A stretch of DNA of 61,542 nucleotides from an uncultured Saprospiraceae bacterium (lineage in GTDB: Bacteria; Bacteroidota; Bacteroidia; Chitinophagales; Saprospiraceae): positions 1 through 61,542 of the forward strand of contig CALGLU010000125.1 of the NCBI GenBank assembly GCA_937959275.1. The letters are read 5' to 3'. The position numbers and the translations under genes were made by a program. Positions 52,455 to 61,224 of the stretch are shown here, in pieces. The notes below the pieces were generated by a model that was given only the letters and a program-made list of their open reading frames with translations, had not been told where the DNA came from and did no database searches. Position 1 is the first letter of the stretch; the number at the start of each line of letters is the position of its first letter.

Positions 52455-53546
52455 CTAATTTTTAAAGATATTTTCAATTGCTATCTCAAAGGACTTGATA
52501 CCCCTACCTAATGCAAGTTCTTTGTACTTTATCGTTTCTAGTTTTAATGCATCGTAAGAGGCCTCGGAATAACCGCCCAAAGTTTTGAATATTTCTGAAT
52601 AATCATCATTTGAATAGGAAATACACGGTACATCATAAATACAACGAGCAATCTTATCTGTCATAATGGGTAAATCTAAGCTTAATGCAGTCATGATTGA
52701 TGCTGTTGCTTTAAACTTAAAGTATTTCAAATCTGCTTTTGGAAATAGTGTGATTAAAAAATCTGATTCCTCAATACTCTTATAATAATCTTCATAAAGG
52801 ACATATTGCGTTTCATCAGACACCTGGACAAAATCAAAAAAATCATCTAAGCTATATTGCGAAACAAATTTTTCCAACCTCAATCTATCAACTCCTCCAC
52901 CACAAATCACAAATTCAAAATCTGAATATAAACTTTGATTTCCTTTTAATTCATTCAGCAAACTATCAAAGCCACGATTTCGAATATTATTAACTCCTCC
53001 TATAATAGCTAATCTTATTTTCCCGCTTTCTTTAAATTTACGATTCGGTTTTGTTAAAGGTTTAAGATAAACTGGAACAAATGAATCAATATTCATATTA
53101 TCAAATCCAATTTTATTCCTTAAATAAAAGCTAACATGTGGTGCTATTGTGAAAACATGTACATCCTTTCGTTCAATAAATTTATATGCATATTCTGTCT
53201 CTAAAAATTTATGTATGTTATGTACAATTCCAATAGTTGGTAGATTTAATTTGTCATACCACTCTATTCTATCATTTTTTTGTAAGGTATTGACAATTAA
53301 AAATTCAACATTCTCAGCCTCTATATTTGCTTTCAAATCTACCCAAGCTTGTTTACCAACAAGTGAAAATTCCTTTAATTCAAATTCCAAGTCCAAGCAA
53401 TATTTAAAGAAATCTCCTCTCCTTTGACTACATTCTACATTAAAATATAAAATCGGTTTTATGGATAATTTATTTAAAATCTGGACAATACCCGGAGTAA
53501 TAATTTCATGAATTGCTTCTACTTGTAATATAACACACTTTCTCAT
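52455..53546 (-). CDS. GT-B-like glycosyltransferase
   Basis: This 363-residue protein has the two-domain alternating alpha-beta layout of GT4-like enzymes. The second domain begins IRLAIIGGVNNIRNRGFDSLLNEL (split around 190-213) with FEFVICGGGVDR, and ends with a donor-domain segment around FKATASIMTALSLDLPIMTDK, where an EX7E is not clear. It is likely a sugar transferase of the cluster, of uncertain family. It lies nine bases upstream of gmd on the same strand and is co-transcribed. Confidence 0.7.
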   Translation of the reverse strand: MRKCVILQVEAIHEIITPGIVQILNKLSIKPILYFNVECSQRRGDFFKYCLDLEFELKEFSLVGKQAWVDLKANIEAENVEFLIVNTLQKNDRIEWYDKLNLPTIGIVHNIHKFLETEYAYKFIERKDVHVFTIAPHVSFYLRNKIGFDNMNIDSFVPVYLKPLTKPNRKFKESGKIRLAIIGGVNNIRNRGFDSLLNELKGNQSLYSDFEFVICGGGVDRLRLEKFVSQYSLDDFFDFVQVSDETQYVLYEDYYKSIEESDFLITLFPKADLKYFKFKATASIMTALSLDLPIMTDKIARCIYDVPCISYSNDDYSEIFKTLGGYSEASYDALKLETIKYKELALGRGIKSFEIAIENIFKN

Positions 53547-53618
53547 TCACTTATAAGTCTAACAGAAATTCTAATATTCAATAATCGATCTTCTGAAATC
53601 ATAAAATTTTAAAGTCCT

Positions 53619-55322
53619 TTATTTAGATGCTAAATCATACAATGGATTCCTGTAGAAACTTTCCGAATACCTACAGTACGAAATATCCAATTTTGGCAAG
53701 ACAACTTGATCATCAAAGCAAGCGCATATCATCCCGTCTCCTGAAAAAGATTCGTGAACATCGTGCTCTACTAAGATTCGTGCCCCAGAATCTTTAAGGA
53801 TTTTCAAACATTTTTGATGTGTCAAAGGATCACCTGATATATGATGCACATGGGTAGACACTATAACAAATCTTATTCTATTCTCTTCAAAGAGAGAAAT
53901 ACAATCTTCGAGAACATCAGTTTCGGCGCCTTGGATATCAAGGTGTAACAAATCCAATTGCTTAATAGCATACTTCCCAAGGACCTCTTGCACCTCTAAG
54001 AATTCTTTAGAGAATATGTTCTTTGTATCAGATTCTAATAACCTTTTGACCCGAGAATATTTACCTGCAAAGGCATGATGAAAATAGACATTATCATGCC
54101 CGTTTAATTCGACATTTCTCTTACCTATCTCAAGATTCTGTTTATGCGGCTCAGCACAAATTCCTAGACCATTTGGATAAACATGTTTAAACCAATTTGT
54201 ATAGTATGCCCAGTAGCATCCAAACTCAATCATAGATGGCTTTTCTCTGTCTATCAATTTCATTATTTCATGAAAAACAACCTCTTCTTGCGGTTCATGA
54301 TGACCTTGCATTTCGGTGATGAGCTTTGTCATCCACGGACCGATATAACCATTAGCATAAACTTTTACACCGTTATGCATAATTTGTATTCGATTTCCAT
54401 CTGCAAGAGTTTCTACTTCTCCAGCATTATGAACCTTAGGAATATAATCGCAATCCTTACAGCTCTTGGTCAACATAAGTCGATATTCTAAGCCTTTAGA
54501 TTTATTAGGCACTAACATATTAATGCCAATATTACTTTTAAGAATCTCTATTTTTCTGGTCAATCTCTTTTTTGCGCGCTGCATGGATTCATGCGCATGC
54601 ATAGATATGAGTGTAGAGACTTTAGCAAGTGTTGATTTATTTTTGCTCTTGCTTTTACCGTATGTATACCAATCGTCATGTTCCGATATGTGCTCCCATT
54701 TTCTAACATAGCCATGCTTTGTTAACAGATCAAAAATTAAAGCTCGATTTTCATCAGAGCCATACTCTACACATATACATTTGAACTGATATTTTGAAAA
54801 ATCAAATTTTTCCAGAATATCATACTCAGACCCTTCCGTATCAATTGAAATAAAACTTATAACCTTTGGAGCTTTAAATGAATCCAATAGATCAAGTAAA
54901 GAAATTGTATGCACGATTACTTCTTTGAAGTCACTGCGCTTATCTTCACTTTCTTTATCATCTAACCGCTCAAAACTTTTGAGTGTCGACCTTGCCGGAA
55001 AACCTTTAAAGATTTTAAACTCTAGTTGCTTATTGGACTCACTGTAAACCGCGTCATAGGACTTATGACAATTCCTATTCTTTTCAATATGCACCTTGTA
55101 ATCCGGATGAGGTTCTGCCACAATCCCCTTCCAACCTACTAACTCCATTAAGAAAGAATTACTGACATTAATCCCTCCTAATGCACCAAACTCAACAAAA
55201 TAACCTTGATCAATATCGTCTATATTTTCCCACAAACCCCATAAATCTTGGAGGTTCTGGCTATAGGAAGAATTCAAATGTTCATCAACAAAATCAACAA
55301 ATGAAATTTCATCTTTAGTCAT
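53619..55322 (-). CDS. Tandem FkbM-family methyltransferase (two domains)
   Basis: This 567-residue protein has two SAM-dependent methyltransferase domains of the FkbM type. Domain 1 (about 20-205) has YFVEFGALGG, IVAEPHPDY and FISIDTEGSEYDILEKFD. Domain 2 (about 335-540) has MIEFGCYWAYYTNWF, GICAEPHKQN and LLHLDIQGAETDVLED. A basic linker (about 215-260) joins them. Both domains keep the acidic (D-x-[EQ]-G-[SA]-E) motif, so both may be active, adding O-methyl groups to sugars. Flanked by a GT gene and a large membrane protein gene on the same strand. Confidence 0.88.
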   Translation of the reverse strand: MTKDEISFVDFVDEHLNSSYSQNLQDLWGLWENIDDIDQGYFVEFGALGGINVSNSFLMELVGWKGIVAEPHPDYKVHIEKNRNCHKSYDAVYSESNKQLEFKIFKGFPARSTLKSFERLDDKESEDKRSDFKEVIVHTISLLDLLDSFKAPKVISFISIDTEGSEYDILEKFDFSKYQFKCICVEYGSDENRALIFDLLTKHGYVRKWEHISEHDDWYTYGKSKSKNKSTLAKVSTLISMHAHESMQRAKKRLTRKIEILKSNIGINMLVPNKSKGLEYRLMLTKSCKDCDYIPKVHNAGEVETLADGNRIQIMHNGVKVYANGYIGPWMTKLITEMQGHHEPQEEVVFHEIMKLIDREKPSMIEFGCYWAYYTNWFKHVYPNGLGICAEPHKQNLEIGKRNVELNGHDNVYFHHAFAGKYSRVKRLLESDTKNIFSKEFLEVQEVLGKYAIKQLDLLHLDIQGAETDVLEDCISLFEENRIRFVIVSTHVHHISGDPLTHQKCLKILKDSGARILVEHDVHESFSGDGMICACFDDQVVLPKLDISYCRYSESFYRNPLYDLASK

Positions 55323-55410
55323 TATAACTTCTTTTATTAGTGTGTCAACTATTTATCACTATCTTTATTACCACAAATTAGTGACGATTTTATTATATAT
55401 ATTATTCAAA

Positions 55411-57117
55411 TTATAAACTTAAATTTGAATGGTGGTATTTACCTTGTACTAAAAGAAATGGGACCAATTCGAATTGTTTATCCTTGCCACCTATTTCTTC
55501 TAAATCAACAAATTCATCTAAATACAATCTTCCTTTCCGATATTGGATAGGTATCCCTGATATCAAATAAGAACTCTCAACGCCCTTAGCAAGTACAACA
55601 ACCTCCTCAGTCTTAAATCTACGCATGACCCGTCCTGATTTCAAGGTAAAATATCCTGCAAGTTTATATATATTTTTGAAACTATGAACTTTATAATCAT
55701 TTAATATTAGATTATCATTGAAGTTGACGATGTCCTCCTCACCAAGTAATTGAAATGTGCAGGGAGTAAACATTGATTGTGGAGGTAACTTGTAGTATTC
55801 TCCATCAAGTCCGTCTCTTGCAAATTGTACGCATTTATCCCTTTTTGACTTGACTTGACTACAAATGAATGGGGCTGATATGTCATCTCCAACCAGACCA
55901 TTATAAAACGCGAGCGTCTTTGAAGTTCTTCTTTCTTTTGCTCTTTCAATTCTGTCCGTGTAAGTCATCAGATATGAAAAAAGTAAAAGTGCTCCAAAGC
56001 TACCATACACATACTTAAACCATTTTTGGGAATGAAAAGTATTACACATAAGTAACAGCATTGGAAGCCAAAAATGGATGGAATATACTAAATAACGTGG
56101 CTCAGAATTTTCACCGATTACTTGAACATCATCTCGCATTAAAGCGGCCACCAATATCAATCCAATCATATAGACCATCAAACAAAAACTGATTTTACTC
56201 TTTTTATCACTTAACTTCACAAAAAATGAAGTTCCTAGTAGACACAAGAAGCATAGTGCACCAATAATTATGTCCTGTCTATCAGATAAAAAATAAAACA
56301 ACTTCTCATGGCTTAGTAAGCCTACTAAGGATAAACTGTAAGAACCGTTAGATAATAGTCTAGAGAATAGCCCTACATCAGCGGTAATTTTTGGTGATTT
56401 ATTATTGTAATATTCAAGAGAATCGAGTGTAAGGAAATAAAACAACAGGATACAAATAACCGCCCAGCAGAACCAAACCAGATAGATTTGCTTAAACTTT
56501 CGCTCAGTATAGAGATCTATAAAGAAGTAAAGAGCCACAATTGGAAATACCAAAAACCCCACCCCGCCAGAAAAAACTGCCAAAAAAGAGAAAAGAAAGC
56601 TTAAATAAAACTTGCGAGAATTTAAAAAGTAAAGTGTTAACCCAACTAACAAAAACCTATATCCAAAGGAAAAACTAAGAATCGTCCAAAAATTTTGACC
56701 ATAGCTAGTGAACAATAGAATCGTGATGGGCAGTAGATATACAATTTTCCGTTTAACTTCTAACAGGAAATAAGTTAATAGCCAAGTAAATACTAAGCCT
56801 AAGTTACCTAAAAACGTAAGTAGAGTGATATTGACTGATCCAATCGTGTAATAAGAGATAAGAGTAGCTATTCTTCCTATGATCTTTGGATGAGGCCATT
56901 TCTCTAATCGTATAAAATAATATAGCTTATTTAACAATCCATCGGAGTTTATCCAGTATTCTCCAAAATGCTTTTGAAACATTCTAGCATCATCTAGAGA
57001 AATTGCAATATTGGGAGCACCAATAAATAATATGACATAAAAGCTTAACATGACAAAAATGGTCAAGCCAATGGTGACATAATTAATATACCGGTATTGT
57101 GTGGTTCCTTTTATCAA
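55411..57117 (-). CDS. Polytopic membrane protein, GT-C-like
   Basis: This 568-residue protein has about ten membrane segments in its first 380 residues and a 185-residue extracytoplasmic tail. An acidic motif follows the first helix (ISLDDARMFQKHFGEYW, D42-D43), which is where GT-C transferases place catalytic acids. It starts with TTG at 57117; the next Met is within the first membrane helix. It is divergent from a GtrA/GtrB-type gene pair, making it a candidate GtrC-like transferase acting on their polyprenyl-linked sugar. No firm family match. Confidence 0.65.
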   Translation of the reverse strand: MIKGTTQYRYINYVTIGLTIFVMLSFYVILFIGAPNIAISLDDARMFQKHFGEYWINSDGLLNKLYYFIRLEKWPHPKIIGRIATLISYYTIGSVNITLLTFLGNLGLVFTWLLTYFLLEVKRKIVYLLPITILLFTSYGQNFWTILSFSFGYRFLLVGLTLYFLNSRKFYLSFLFSFLAVFSGGVGFLVFPIVALYFFIDLYTERKFKQIYLVWFCWAVICILLFYFLTLDSLEYYNNKSPKITADVGLFSRLLSNGSYSLSLVGLLSHEKLFYFLSDRQDIIIGALCFLCLLGTSFFVKLSDKKSKISFCLMVYMIGLILVAALMRDDVQVIGENSEPRYLVYSIHFWLPMLLLMCNTFHSQKWFKYVYGSFGALLLFSYLMTYTDRIERAKERRTSKTLAFYNGLVGDDISAPFICSQVKSKRDKCVQFARDGLDGEYYKLPPQSMFTPCTFQLLGEEDIVNFNDNLILNDYKVHSFKNIYKLAGYFTLKSGRVMRRFKTEEVVVLAKGVESSYLISGIPIQYRKGRLYLDEFVDLEEIGGKDKQFELVPFLLVQGKYHHSNLSL

Positions 57118-57180
57118 AGTTCTTGATTAGAAATACCAAACAAAAATACCACCTTTAACACAGATACTTTACTTTTGAGC

Positions 57181-57561
57181 ATGTGGTTTGAGCGTTTTAT
57201 AAAATTTGGATTTGTTGGTGTTTTTACGACCATATTTGGGATCATATGCTATTATATTGCCTTTACAATCTATGATTTTCCACTTTATCTCACCTATTTC
57301 GTTGTGTATAATTTAGGGATAATCATCTCTTATTGTCTAAATACTAAGTACACATTCAATGCCAAATATAATCGCAAAGATTACCTAAAATACTTATTCT
57401 CATATATTGTTGGTTTTCTGGTCGGATATTTGATCTTATATGGGTTGAATTCATTTTATCCAATGTATTCAAATATGGCAAAGATCATTATTATGATCCC
57501 ACCAAGGATTGTTATTACATTCGTGCTGTTGAATTCGATAGTTTACAAGGTCAAGAAATGA
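57181..57561 (+). CDS. GtrA-family membrane protein
   Basis: The protein has 126 residues from ATG 57181 (a TTG at 57175 would add two). It has four membrane segments and the GtrA pattern FIKFGFVGVFTTIFGIICYY near the start and a central YNLGIIISYCLNTKYTF. GtrA proteins are thought to flip polyprenyl-phosphate sugars across the inner membrane. The gene shares ATGA with the next gene (4-base overlap) and sits in one operon with a GtrB-like transferase. Confidence 0.9.
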   Translation: MWFERFIKFGFVGVFTTIFGIICYYIAFTIYDFPLYLTYFVVYNLGIIISYCLNTKYTFNAKYNRKDYLKYLFSYIVGFLVGYLILYGLNSFYPMYSNMAKIIIMIPPRIVITFVLLNSIVYKVKK

Positions 57562-58439
57562 AAGGAAGAAAATCTGATTTCTACATACAAAACATCAAAA
57601 ATAAACTCAAATTATTTGCAAACAAGCCAGCTTATATAGGGTTTTACTTAAATAGATTGGTCAAGTACAACAGTTTAACATCATTTCCTTTAATAATCGT
57701 TAGCTATCCAAAATCAGGGAGGACCTGGTTACAAAAGATGTTGATAGAGGTCGTCCGTCTTAATTTGGGTATTGAAGACCAAATAAGTGATATTTCTAAT
57801 TTATCACTTCATACTTCAATCCCTAAAATTTTATCTACACATGCTGGCTCCTCCTGGGAAGAAATTGTGCTCACAGATGAGGATATAAAAGTAAATGACT
57901 GGAAAAAATATGCTCATGCTAAAAACATCTTTCTCATGAGGGATCCCAGGGATGTATTGGTTAGTCAATATTATCACATAATCCATAGAACTGGTTATCG
58001 AACTTTTGACAAAAACTACTTAATCTCCAATAAAAACGTAGGTCTATTGAAGATTATCAATTTTATGAATAAGTGGAAAGCGTTTTCGAAGGAAAATTCT
58101 GATACAATACTCGAAGTCTCTTATGAAGAGATGAAGCTTAATCCTAATGAATCTCTCAGTAAAATTTGTACATTTTGGAATATTCCAATCTCAAATGAGT
58201 CTATAATAGATCAAGCCGTAAAAAATTGCAGCCTTGATAACATGAGAAAAGCTGAATCTGATACAAGTAAATCACCTTGGTCTCATACATCTCAAAAAAA
58301 CAATAAAAACAGTTTTCAATCTAGAAAAGGGATCATTGGAGAATATAAAGACTTTTTCTCTAGCCCAGAAATAAAGCTCATTAATCAAATGATTCATGAG
58401 AATCTACACGAATCCTTTAACTACCATGAGCCAAGTTAG
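57558..58439 (+). CDS. PAPS-dependent sulfotransferase
   Basis: This 293-residue enzyme has the 5'-PSB loop YPKSGRTWL (50-58) and 3'-PB motif FLMRDPRDVLVSQYYH (near 130-145). A C-terminal RKGIIGEYKDFF segment corresponds to the RKGxxGDWKN signature of cytosolic-type sulfotransferases. It is clearly different from the other two sulfotransferase-like genes in the locus. It overlaps GtrA by four bases and the following GtrB-like gene by 14, so all three are coupled. Confidence 0.93.
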   Translation: MKGRKSDFYIQNIKNKLKLFANKPAYIGFYLNRLVKYNSLTSFPLIIVSYPKSGRTWLQKMLIEVVRLNLGIEDQISDISNLSLHTSIPKILSTHAGSSWEEIVLTDEDIKVNDWKKYAHAKNIFLMRDPRDVLVSQYYHIIHRTGYRTFDKNYLISNKNVGLLKIINFMNKWKAFSKENSDTILEVSYEEMKLNPNESLSKICTFWNIPISNESIIDQAVKNCSLDNMRKAESDTSKSPWSHTSQKNNKNSFQSRKGIIGEYKDFFSSPEIKLINQMIHENLHESFNYHEPS

Positions 58440-59445
58440 TATTTCGACTGTCACTCCAGTATATAATGGTGCACAATACCTACCAGATTTGGTAAAGGCT
58501 TTATCCAATCTCAAAGATACATTAGCAGAAGCGGGTAATGATATCGCCTTAGTTGAAAGCATATTTATTATTGATGAAGCTATTGACAATTCGGATGAGG
58601 TCTTGTCAATGCTCGAAAAAGAATATGATTGGTTGCATGTGATCACATTATCAAGGAATTTTGGACAACATCCAGCCACAATTGCAGGAATTTTGCACAC
58701 TTCTGGTGATTGGATCGTGACATTAGACGAAGATTTACAACACAATCCAGCGGATATCCCTACCCTGCTCCAGACTGTAGTACAATATCATAGTGATATT
58801 TGCTATGCGCACGCAACGACAGGAACACATAAATCAATAATAAAAGATGGTTTAGCTCGATTGTTCAAATTCGTCATTGGCAAGCTCTTGAATAACCCAA
58901 ATGCAAAACACTTCAATAGTTTCAGACTGATAAGAGGCAGCTTGGCTAGAGCAACAGCCGCGATATGCAGACATGAAACGTATTTTGATGTTGCTTTAGG
59001 ATGGTTTACAAAACGAGTTGTGACGGCTAATATCAAACTCGTTGATGTCCGCAATCAAACGACAGGAGACAGTGGTTACAGCCTTTGGGGCCTCATCAGA
59101 CATGCTAAGCGAATGATTATGTCTTCTCGAATCAAACTATTGCGATTATCAATACCTATCGGTGTTGTTGCATTTCTGATTAGTATATTTATTTCAGCTT
59201 ATGCTCTCATCTCAGCGCTACTAAAAATCAGTACAACATTGAATAAAGGTTGGGCATCTACAATTCTTGTCGTTCTATTTTTGGGCGGATTATCAATACT
59301 CCTCATAAGTATTATCCTAGAGAGCTTGAGCGACATCATGTTGAGTATAAATGGTAAACCCACTTACTTTGTTGTTGATCGAAGCAAAGATGACGATCTA
59401 AAAAAAGCTCTTAACAAAATAAAGAATGAGACTTTATCAAAATAA
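58426..59445 (+). CDS. GtrB/DPM1-like GT2 with two C-terminal membrane helices
   Basis: The protein has 339 residues from ATG 58426, directly before ISTVTPVYNGAQYL; an ATG at 58396 would add ten residues. The GT-A domain has LSRNFGQHPATIAGI and TLDEDLQHNP (DxD-like), both typical of GtrB/PglC-like polyprenyl-phosphate glycosyltransferases. Two membrane helices lie near 240-260 and 275-305. It would load a sugar on polyprenyl phosphate for flipping by GtrA. Confidence 0.9.
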   Translation: MSQVSISTVTPVYNGAQYLPDLVKALSNLKDTLAEAGNDIALVESIFIIDEAIDNSDEVLSMLEKEYDWLHVITLSRNFGQHPATIAGILHTSGDWIVTLDEDLQHNPADIPTLLQTVVQYHSDICYAHATTGTHKSIIKDGLARLFKFVIGKLLNNPNAKHFNSFRLIRGSLARATAAICRHETYFDVALGWFTKRVVTANIKLVDVRNQTTGDSGYSLWGLIRHAKRMIMSSRIKLLRLSIPIGVVAFLISIFISAYALISALLKISTTLNKGWASTILVVLFLGGLSILLISIILESLSDIMLSINGKPTYFVVDRSKDDDLKKALNKIKNETLSK

Positions 59446-60337
59446 AAATTCAACACAATGTGTCATTCTCATAGGCTTAGGACTGGTCGGCAAAGCAATA
59501 GCTAATCAACTAGATAGTAACTATTATTGTTTAGATAAGATCAAACTCAATTGGAATCTCTTTGAATCCAATCTCCCAGAACTAAATGATTTGTACTCTA
59601 AGGCTGTCAAAACAAGAGGAAATATTCATATTATCTGGAGTGCGGGTAAAGCGGGTTTTAACAGTGGTGTAGAAGAAATTAATCTTGAATTTTCTTTTTT
59701 TGAATCCATGCACAGCTTATTTCATCAAATTTACATTGAACTACAATCAGAATCAAAGATATCTTATAGCTTGATAAGTTCTGCAGGCGCCTTATTCGAA
59801 GGTCAGACATTAATTACTCGCGATCATGCAGAGTCTGGCAAACGGCCATATGCAGATTTAAAACTCAAACAGGAAGAGTACATTAAAACTAGACATTGGA
59901 TAGAGCTGTTCTATATTCTTAGATTAAGCTCAGTCTACAGCAGAGACAATCTAAGCGGACGGCTTGGATTAATCGCGACAGTTATGTATAACGGACTTCA
60001 TAATAAAGAAGTTACTATTTTTGGATCTGAAACAACATTGAGAGATTACGTATTAGATTTCGACATTGGTAGGTATGTGTATGAAATCGTTTCAAATCAA
60101 ATCGAGTTGACATCCGGTATATATTATCTAATAAGTGGTAAACCAAGCTCGATTAAAGAGATCAGTGAACTGGTCCAGAGAATAATTGGAAAAAAGTTGT
60201 ATTTAAAATACCAACTAAAAGGATCTAATAGTCTTAATATTACATTTTCAAAGCGAATTAAAGCACCATCTTTTGTTACGAGCCACCTTCATCCGAATCT
60301 CAAAGTACTCTATACCAAGCTCTTAAATCAACCATAA
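59426..60337 (+). CDS. Extended SDR: NAD-dependent epimerase/dehydratase/reductase
   Basis: This 303-residue Rossmann enzyme has GLGLVGKA (17-24, a shortened Gly-rich loop), a catalytic triad candidate S118/S119 with Y142 and K146 (YADLK), and a late FGSETTLRDYV segment like the WVxDV of nucleotide-sugar epimerases. It likely acts on a nucleotide-linked sugar; it could be the missing 4-ketoreductase acting after gmd, though gmd lies on a different transcript. It begins within the last 20 bases of the GtrB-like gene. Confidence 0.8.
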   Translation: MRLYQNKNSTQCVILIGLGLVGKAIANQLDSNYYCLDKIKLNWNLFESNLPELNDLYSKAVKTRGNIHIIWSAGKAGFNSGVEEINLEFSFFESMHSLFHQIYIELQSESKISYSLISSAGALFEGQTLITRDHAESGKRPYADLKLKQEEYIKTRHWIELFYILRLSSVYSRDNLSGRLGLIATVMYNGLHNKEVTIFGSETTLRDYVLDFDIGRYVYEIVSNQIELTSGIYYLISGKPSSIKEISELVQRIIGKKLYLKYQLKGSNSLNITFSKRIKAPSFVTSHLHPNLKVLYTKLLNQP

Positions 60338-60339
60338 TT

Positions 60340-61104
60340 ATGGAAAAGAATTATTACATCGAATATTATCAATACGAACGGAATCACTGGTTTTTCAAAG
60401 CCAGAAATAAAATTATACTAGATCATATTACTGGATTGGTTGGGAAAGATCAAAATCAACTCAAAATTTTAAATGTTGGTGTTGCCACAGGTTATACCTC
60501 AGTCTTACTCAAATCTATTAGTACCAATATAACTTCTGTAGAATATGATGAGGAGTGTTTTGATTTCACAAATCAAAATGTTCCAGATATCGGTTTAGTA
60601 CAAGGTTCTATACTAGAATTAGACTTTCAAGACAATGAATTTGATTTGGTCTGCGCATTTGATGTGATTGAACATATTGAAGACGACAAATTAGGTTTAA
60701 GTGAGATGGAACGGGTCTGTAAACCTGATGGCCATGTCGTCATAACTGTACCAGCGTTTATGTCTATTTGGAGTCATCATGATGTGATCAATCATCACTT
60801 TAGACGTTACAAAAAGAAACAGCTTAAAAGTCTATTTAGCGATACATCCAAGTTAGTATTTCTAAGTTATTTCAATTTTTGGCTATTCTTACCGGTACTA
60901 ATGTTTAGAAAAATCAATAACATTTTCAAAATCACTGAGAAAAACAATTCTGATTCTGAGGTTGGTTCAGACTTACAACTTTTCAATAAAGATAGCTTAG
61001 GTTCTTCGATTTTGTATTCTGTTTTCTCATCAGAATCCAGCTTATTGAAAAAGAGGATTAAATTTCCATTCGGTGTATCACTATTAGCTTCTTGGAAGAA
61101 ATAG
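60340..61104 (+). CDS. Class I SAM-dependent methyltransferase
   Basis: This 254-residue protein has SAM motif I LNVGVATGYTS (44-54), acidic VEYDEE, motif IV FDLVCAFDVIEHIED and post-motif VCKPDGHVVITVPAF. The N terminus EYYQYERNHWFFKARNK and the HHFRRYKKKQL segment are typical of methyltransferases found in glycan loci, which methylate sugars or polyprenyl-linked intermediates. A hydrophobic stretch near 180-195 may give membrane contact. Last gene of the locus, two bases after the SDR stop. Confidence 0.88.
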   Translation: MEKNYYIEYYQYERNHWFFKARNKIILDHITGLVGKDQNQLKILNVGVATGYTSVLLKSISTNITSVEYDEECFDFTNQNVPDIGLVQGSILELDFQDNEFDLVCAFDVIEHIEDDKLGLSEMERVCKPDGHVVITVPAFMSIWSHHDVINHHFRRYKKKQLKSLFSDTSKLVFLSYFNFWLFLPVLMFRKINNIFKITEKNNSDSEVGSDLQLFNKDSLGSSILYSVFSSESSLLKKRIKFPFGVSLLASWKK

Positions 61105-61114
61105 CATTGACAGC

Positions 61115-61224
61115 AATTAGGTGTTTTTTATCCTAAATTAAACTCCTCCAAAAAAGGAGAACCACCTCGTCATCCGCCGATGGCGACTGCCACTCCTCCA
61201 TATGACATAGGCGTCAACCTAATT
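61115..61224. repeat. 110-bp intergenic element with inverted ends
   Basis: AATTAGGT (61115-61122) and ACCTAATT (61217-61224) are exact inverse ends. Inside are CTCCT/AGGAG around an A-rich loop (61142-61158), CGCC-GAT-GGCG, and a further CTCCTCC near 61193. It begins 10 bases after the last gene of the glycan locus. It looks like a compact dispersed hairpin element and possible 3'-end structure of the operon. Confidence 0.55.

Noticed and set aside
33952-61104. Genomic island with integrase or IS boundaries
   Set aside because: No integrase, transposase, tRNA-overlapping att site or direct-repeat boundary was visible at either end; base composition does not change sharply.
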